DNA of 56,340 bases from Planctomycetaceae bacterium (lineage in GTDB: Bacteria > Planctomycetota > Phycisphaerae > SM23-33): positions 1-56,340 of the forward strand of contig JAJFVE010000027.1 of assembly GCA_021371965.1 (NCBI GenBank), read 5' to 3'. How positions within the stretch are numbered: position 1 is the stretch's first letter; each line of letters opens with the position of its first letter. Below the pieces are notes generated by a model, which was not told the origin of the DNA, ran no database searches, and saw only the letters and a program-made list of their open reading frames with translations. The position numbers were made by a program, and so were the translations under genes. Below are positions 53,266 through 56,340 of the stretch, piece after piece.

Positions 53266-53305
53266 GGACGCCACTATACCGGCCGCCGCGGCGGGACGGT
53301 TCCTG

Positions 53306-53333
53306 TTTTACCGTCAATTTTTCGCGCTATGAT
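53306..53333 (+). promoter_or_regulatory. Promoter of the 28-residue peptide gene
   Basis: TTTTAC (53306-53311), a 16-nt spacer and TATGAT (53328-53333). Start near 53340, about 30 nt before the ATG at 53370. It is divergent from the DUF1638 promoter. Confidence 0.5.
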
Positions 53334-53369
53334 TCCATCGCTCGCGCAAGACTCAAGGGGGGAACGCAG

Positions 53370-53456
53370 ATGAGGAACATCCGCCAAGCCATCGTCGTCG
53401 CGCTGATTGCCGGGGCGCTGACGTTTGCGGCGTTTATTTCCGTCAGTGCGTTCTGA
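53370..53456 (+). CDS. 28-residue single-helix membrane peptide
   Basis: A very short gene of 28 residues: MRNIRQAIVVALIAGALTFA followed by AFISVSAF. Basic N-terminus and one hydrophobic helix (about 7-26). The evidence that it is real is the combination of a strong ribosome site (GGGGGGA, 6-7 nt before the ATG), a promoter-like pair of boxes just upstream and a clean stop. No family is recognisable. It could be a small regulatory membrane protein, a type I toxin-like peptide or a leader. Confidence 0.5.
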   Translation: MRNIRQAIVVALIAGALTFAAFISVSAF

Positions 53457-53559
53457 CCGCGAGGACGAACGCCTGGTGCGGAGCCCGCCTGAACTGAGGT
53501 CTATGGTTTTGCGCGTCGTCAGGTACAATGCAGGCCTTACCTGACGGAAAGGGCACCGC

Positions 53560-54663
53560 GTGAATTATCCAAAGCAAACGCTCCTCGCCTGGGCCTGCAC
53601 GCTGTTCCTGCTGACGGCCGCATTCTGCGCCGCATCGGCCCAGTCGCCGGCGACCGCACCGGCCTCGGCGGCGGCCGACGACTTCACGCTGGTTGTGCTT
53701 CCCGACACGCAGATCTACGCAATGAAATACCCGGCAACGTTTCATGCCCAGACGAAGTGGATCGCCGACAACGCGGCCAAGCTCAACATCAAATATGTGC
53801 TGCACCTGGGCGACATCACCAATAACAATATCCCCGCGCAGTGGCTCGTCGCCCGCCAGGCGATGGCCCGCCTGGACGGCAAAGTGCCCTGCGCACTGAC
53901 GCTGGGCAATCACGACATCGGCCCCGGCGGCAACAGCGCCGACCGCGGCACGCTGCTGGGCAAGTATTTCCCCATGGCATACTGGAAGGCCCTGCCCACC
54001 TTCGGCGGCGTCTATGACAAAGAACCCGAGAGCCTGGCCAATACCTTTCACGTCTTCGACGCCGGTGGCAGGAAGTGGCTCGTGCTGGCCCTGGAGTTTG
54101 CCCCGCGCGACGACGTGCTGCGATGGGCGGGCCAAGTGGCCGCGGCCCACAAGGACCGTCGCGCCATCGTCATCACGCACGGGTACATGTACCCTGACGG
54201 CCTGCGGTACGACCGCGGCCTGCAACAACCGTACAACCCCGCCCGGTATCGCGCCGGCCGCGACGGCAACGACGGTCAGCAGATCTGGACCAAGCTCGTG
54301 AGCCCCAACGAGAACATCCGCCTGGTCATCTGCGGGCACGTGTGGACTACCGGCCGCCGCAGCGACGCCAACGCCGCGGGCAAGACCGTGCACCAGATGG
54401 TGGTCGACTACCAGAGGGCCGCCAACGGCGGCGACGGATACCTGCGCGTGATGAAGTTCTCGCACGGCGGCGAGCAGGCCGAGGTGTACGACTACTCGCC
54501 GGTGCTGGACAAGATCAATCCCGACCCCGGAGCGAGTTTCCACCTGGACTTCTCCGCGGCGCCGCAATCGAAACCCCAGGCCGCCAGTCAACCTGCAACG
54601 GGAAAAACGACGTCTACGGATGTCACAAATGACCCGAATAAGATAAAGAAGAAGAAACAATAA
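53560..54663 (+). CDS. Secreted metallophosphoesterase (calcineurin-like)
   Basis: A 367-residue exported protein with a signal peptide (about 1-28, ending SAQ). The metal blocks are VVLPDTQIYA (Asp-x-Gln in place of Asp-x-His, as in a known subfamily), LHLGDITNNN, LTLGNHDIGPGG, VITHGYMYPDG and VICGHVWTTGR. In the last block His-Val-Trp replaces the usual His-x-His, so the second metal ligand set is altered. The C-terminus is a Pro/Ser/Thr/Lys tail. GTG start at 53560 with GAAAGGG upstream. Confidence 0.84.
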   Translation: MNYPKQTLLAWACTLFLLTAAFCAASAQSPATAPASAAADDFTLVVLPDTQIYAMKYPATFHAQTKWIADNAAKLNIKYVLHLGDITNNNIPAQWLVARQAMARLDGKVPCALTLGNHDIGPGGNSADRGTLLGKYFPMAYWKALPTFGGVYDKEPESLANTFHVFDAGGRKWLVLALEFAPRDDVLRWAGQVAAAHKDRRAIVITHGYMYPDGLRYDRGLQQPYNPARYRAGRDGNDGQQIWTKLVSPNENIRLVICGHVWTTGRRSDANAAGKTVHQMVVDYQRAANGGDGYLRVMKFSHGGEQAEVYDYSPVLDKINPDPGASFHLDFSAAPQSKPQAASQPATGKTTSTDVTNDPNKIKKKKQ

Positions 54664-54729
54664 GCTCCTGTTTCTTCCCAATTCGTGACATTCGTGGACG
54701 TAACTCCCCGAACCGGGGAACAGAAAAAC

Positions 54730-55275
54730 TCAAACTTCCGCGAACTCTTCTTCGAGTTGCTTGATGGCTTTGCGGTGGGCGAGTTTGGCGACCGAGCCCA
54801 TGCGGTCGATGATCATGCGGCCGTCGATGTGGTCGCACTCGTGCTGGAAGCAGCGGGCCATGAGGCCCTGGGCGGTCTGCTGGAAGCGGCGGCCCTCGAG
54901 GTCGATGGCTTCGAGCACGACTTTGTTGTACCGTTTGATGCGGGTGTAGATAGAGGGGAAGCTCAGGCAGCCTTCTTCGTCGTCGACCGGGTCGCTCTGC
55001 TCGACGATGCGCGGATTGACGTACGCCATCACGCCCGATCCGTCCTCGTCGGGCACGCCGGCCAGGAACAGCCGCACCGTCACGCCGACCTGGCAGCCGG
55101 CCAGGCCGACGCCCGAGGCCTGGCTGAGCACCACGGCCATGCGCTGCGCCAGCGCCCGCACCGCATCATCGACGACGTCGATCGGCGTGGAAACTTCCCT
55201 CAAGCGCGGATCGGGATAGTGGATGACCCGCAGGGCCGAGAGGTCCGCGGCACGTATTTTTTCAGCAGAAGTCAC
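54730..55275 (-). CDS. def: Peptide deformylase
   Basis: A 181-residue metalloenzyme that removes the formyl group from new proteins. The three motifs are GVGLAGCQVG (GxGxAAxQ, with Gly-Cys in place of Ala-Ala), EEGCLSFP with the metal cysteine, and QHECDHIDG (HExxH). All metal ligands are present. The GTG at 55275 was chosen because TACGAT ends 8 nt upstream with TTGATT as a -35 box, giving a leaderless start, and because the domain starts soon after (LRVIHYPDPRLR). The frame is open much further upstream but overlaps the PilZ gene. Confidence 0.92.
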   Translation of the reverse strand: MTSAEKIRAADLSALRVIHYPDPRLREVSTPIDVVDDAVRALAQRMAVVLSQASGVGLAGCQVGVTVRLFLAGVPDEDGSGVMAYVNPRIVEQSDPVDDEEGCLSFPSIYTRIKRYNKVVLEAIDLEGRRFQQTAQGLMARCFQHECDHIDGRMIIDRMGSVAKLAHRKAIKQLEEEFAEV

Positions 55276-55346
55276 GACACCCAATCGTATCACGTCGCGG
55301 ACGGGCAAATCAAGCCCGCGCGCCGGCCTCGCCATCTGCGACCGCC

Positions 55347-55700
55347 CTACTCGGCCGGGCCTTCGGAAATCTTGTCGAGGTACTGCAGCCCCACGCCCAG
55401 AAAGCGCCCGATCAACTGCACGCGGGCCACGCGGCAGCGATAGGTCACGCGGCGCCGCAGCGGCTGACCGGAGGCGCTTCGCCCGGCGGCGGCCGGAACC
55501 ACGATCTGCGCCTCGACGATGTCGCCGGTCTTGAGCTTGGTATTCTCGCCCACCAAGGCGTACACGCCATTCTCCGACGTGTCGAGAATGTGCCCGCCAA
55601 TCGCCCCGTCGGCGCCGGGGACGGCAAAGGCGACCGGCCAGGCGGCCGGCGCACGCGCCGCTGCACGACGCTCGGCCACAGCAGTAGCAGTTTGACTCAT
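55347..55700 (-). CDS. PilZ-domain protein (cyclic di-GMP receptor)
   Basis: A 117-residue single-domain PilZ protein. The c-di-GMP motifs are complete: RRAAAR (RxxxR) near the N-terminus and DTSENGV ((D/N)xSxxG) about 25 residues later. RFLGVGLQYLD is the typical end of the barrel. GGAGGG precedes the ATG at 55700. It lies 71 nt upstream of def on the same strand. It may act with the PilT ATPase elsewhere in the window, but this is only a possibility. Confidence 0.87.
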   Translation of the reverse strand: MSQTATAVAERRAAARAPAAWPVAFAVPGADGAIGGHILDTSENGVYALVGENTKLKTGDIVEAQIVVPAAAGRSASGQPLRRRVTYRCRVARVQLIGRFLGVGLQYLDKISEGPAE

Positions 55701-56271
55701 CGCGCCCTCCGATCCGGGGTTCGATTGGCCCGGTCGATTGGAACTTAGGATATGGTTGCCGAGTGGGCAAATTGGAGGAGAGAATCTTGAGCCGCTGAGG
55801 TCGCTGAGGACGCAGAGGCCGGAAGAAACATAAGACAACTCTTCCATCAGTCAAGTGTCGGAAGGTATTGTCTGGCCATAAGAAGCAGACAATGGCATGA
55901 ATCTTATAAGTCTTTGCTAGCAAATCTTTTATATCATACGTGGCTTTCTGAATCACGCCGAAAACAGACAAGAACAGACAATTGTTACCTTGGTCAGGTG
56001 TCTTTTGTGCCGCCCCCTATCCCAGAGATCGCTGTGAAGAGTGCAAGGTCGCCGATGACTTTTGACTTGCTCCCGGCGTGCAAATCGGTAGACTTAACCG
56101 TTCGCGCATGGATGCAGCTTCGGCTGCGATATGCGCAGGCTGGATGGTCCAGCCGCCCGCCCGCGGGGATGTCTGCGGGCGCGGCGCCCGGTCCGCCCCC
56201 TGGCGGGCTCGCTCACCGTGAGCCGGGACGAACGCCGTGAACTTTTTGGGCTGTCAACCGAAGGAAATCAT
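55701..56271. other. 570-nt spacer: repeat arm, short inverted repeat and probable rpsA leader
   Basis: It holds a single type A phrase near 55794 (GCCGCTGAGGTCGCTGAGGA), an 8-bp inverted repeat ATTGTCTG/CAGACAAT (55867-55893) in an AT-rich stretch, and a weak promoter for the downstream gene (TTGCTC 56067-56072, 16-nt spacer, TAGACT 56089-56094). From about 56100 to 56271 the DNA is very GC-rich with several short stems, consistent with a structured ribosomal-protein leader. A plus-strand frame at 55914-56240 has no ribosome site or domain and is not called. Confidence 0.5.
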
Positions 56272-56340
56272 ATGGTAGACCGCAATCTCATCAACTCCCT
56301 CAACATCAGCGACGACGAAGTCAATCAAGCCGTCACCGAC
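56272..56340 (+). CDS. rpsA: Probable 30S ribosomal protein S1, first 23 codons (truncated by window end)
   Basis: The frame starts MVDRNLINSLNISDDEVNQA with AAGGAA 6 nt before the ATG and runs off the window. The N-terminus resembles that of planctomycete S1 proteins as I remember them, and the long structured leader fits. With only 23 residues the call is tentative. Confidence 0.4.
   Translation, partial: MVDRNLINSLNISDDEVNQAVTD

Noticed and set aside
55914..56240. 108-residue plus-strand frame before rpsA
   Set aside because: No ribosome site; the second half is the GC-rich structured leader and the first half is AT-rich spacer.

Overview
The window is GC-rich DNA (roughly two-thirds GC by eye) from a diderm bacterium. 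Gene content points to the Planctomycetota, most likely a Phycisphaerae-type genome. The evidence is a Kdo transferase (waaA), an outer-membrane barrel, FecR and YXWGXW surface proteins, three copies of a large planctomycete-type membrane protein (DUF6785/DUF6784-like, my recognition), a DUF1638 protein, a serpin, many metallophosphoesterases, and long spacers packed with palindromes. I see no rRNA, tRNA, CRISPR array, prophage or intact insertion sequence. The assignment is inference; no database search was possible.

Layout. 1-6330: the end of an RND efflux pump, a bacterial-PH membrane protein, a 2-hydroxyacid dehydrogenase, diaminopimelate decarboxylase (lysA) and an orphan glycyl radical enzyme. 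6499-9472 (minus): an operon of outer-membrane barrel, lipoprotein and FecR-domain protein. 9669-13883: a PilT-type ATPase, a zinc-ribbon protein, a secreted inhibitory-type serpin, a transposase scrap and a membrane-anchored tyrosine/dual-specificity phosphatase. 13936-17868 (minus): two secreted metallophosphoesterases around a 37-aa leftover peptide, then a TVP38/DedA-type protein coupled to the C-terminal stump of a P-type ATPase. 18360-21145: a small lipoprotein, an FGGY sugar kinase and deoC. 21146-21673: a spacer with a candidate small RNA or attenuator. 21674-30101: a secreted HEAT protein with an embedded pseudo-receiver, a sugar-processing trio (isomerase, phosphoesterase, glycosidase-like) and a YXWGXW/coiled-coil protein. 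30213-36281: two CNNM/CorC proteins, a metal-site-degenerate MBL protein, a cation/proton antiporter, a VOC protein and a 5'-nucleotidase-like phosphoesterase. 36505-44114: three DUF6785-like paralogs with hypA and hypB embedded. 44157-56340: proB, waaA, a MazG-like protein, a TPR metallopeptidase, a nucleotidyltransferase plus sugar kinase pair, DUF1638, a 28-aa membrane peptide, a phosphoesterase, peptide deformylase, a PilZ protein and the first codons of what looks like rpsA.

Two genome-scale patterns stand out. First, many gene boundaries carry long imperfect inverted repeats built from short periodic phrases (9-bp steps in several), including nested copies. Second, about a dozen genes lack a Shine-Dalgarno sequence and instead have a TANNNT (-10-like) box 6-12 nt before the start codon, which suggests widespread leaderless transcription. 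Several start codons below were chosen on that basis.
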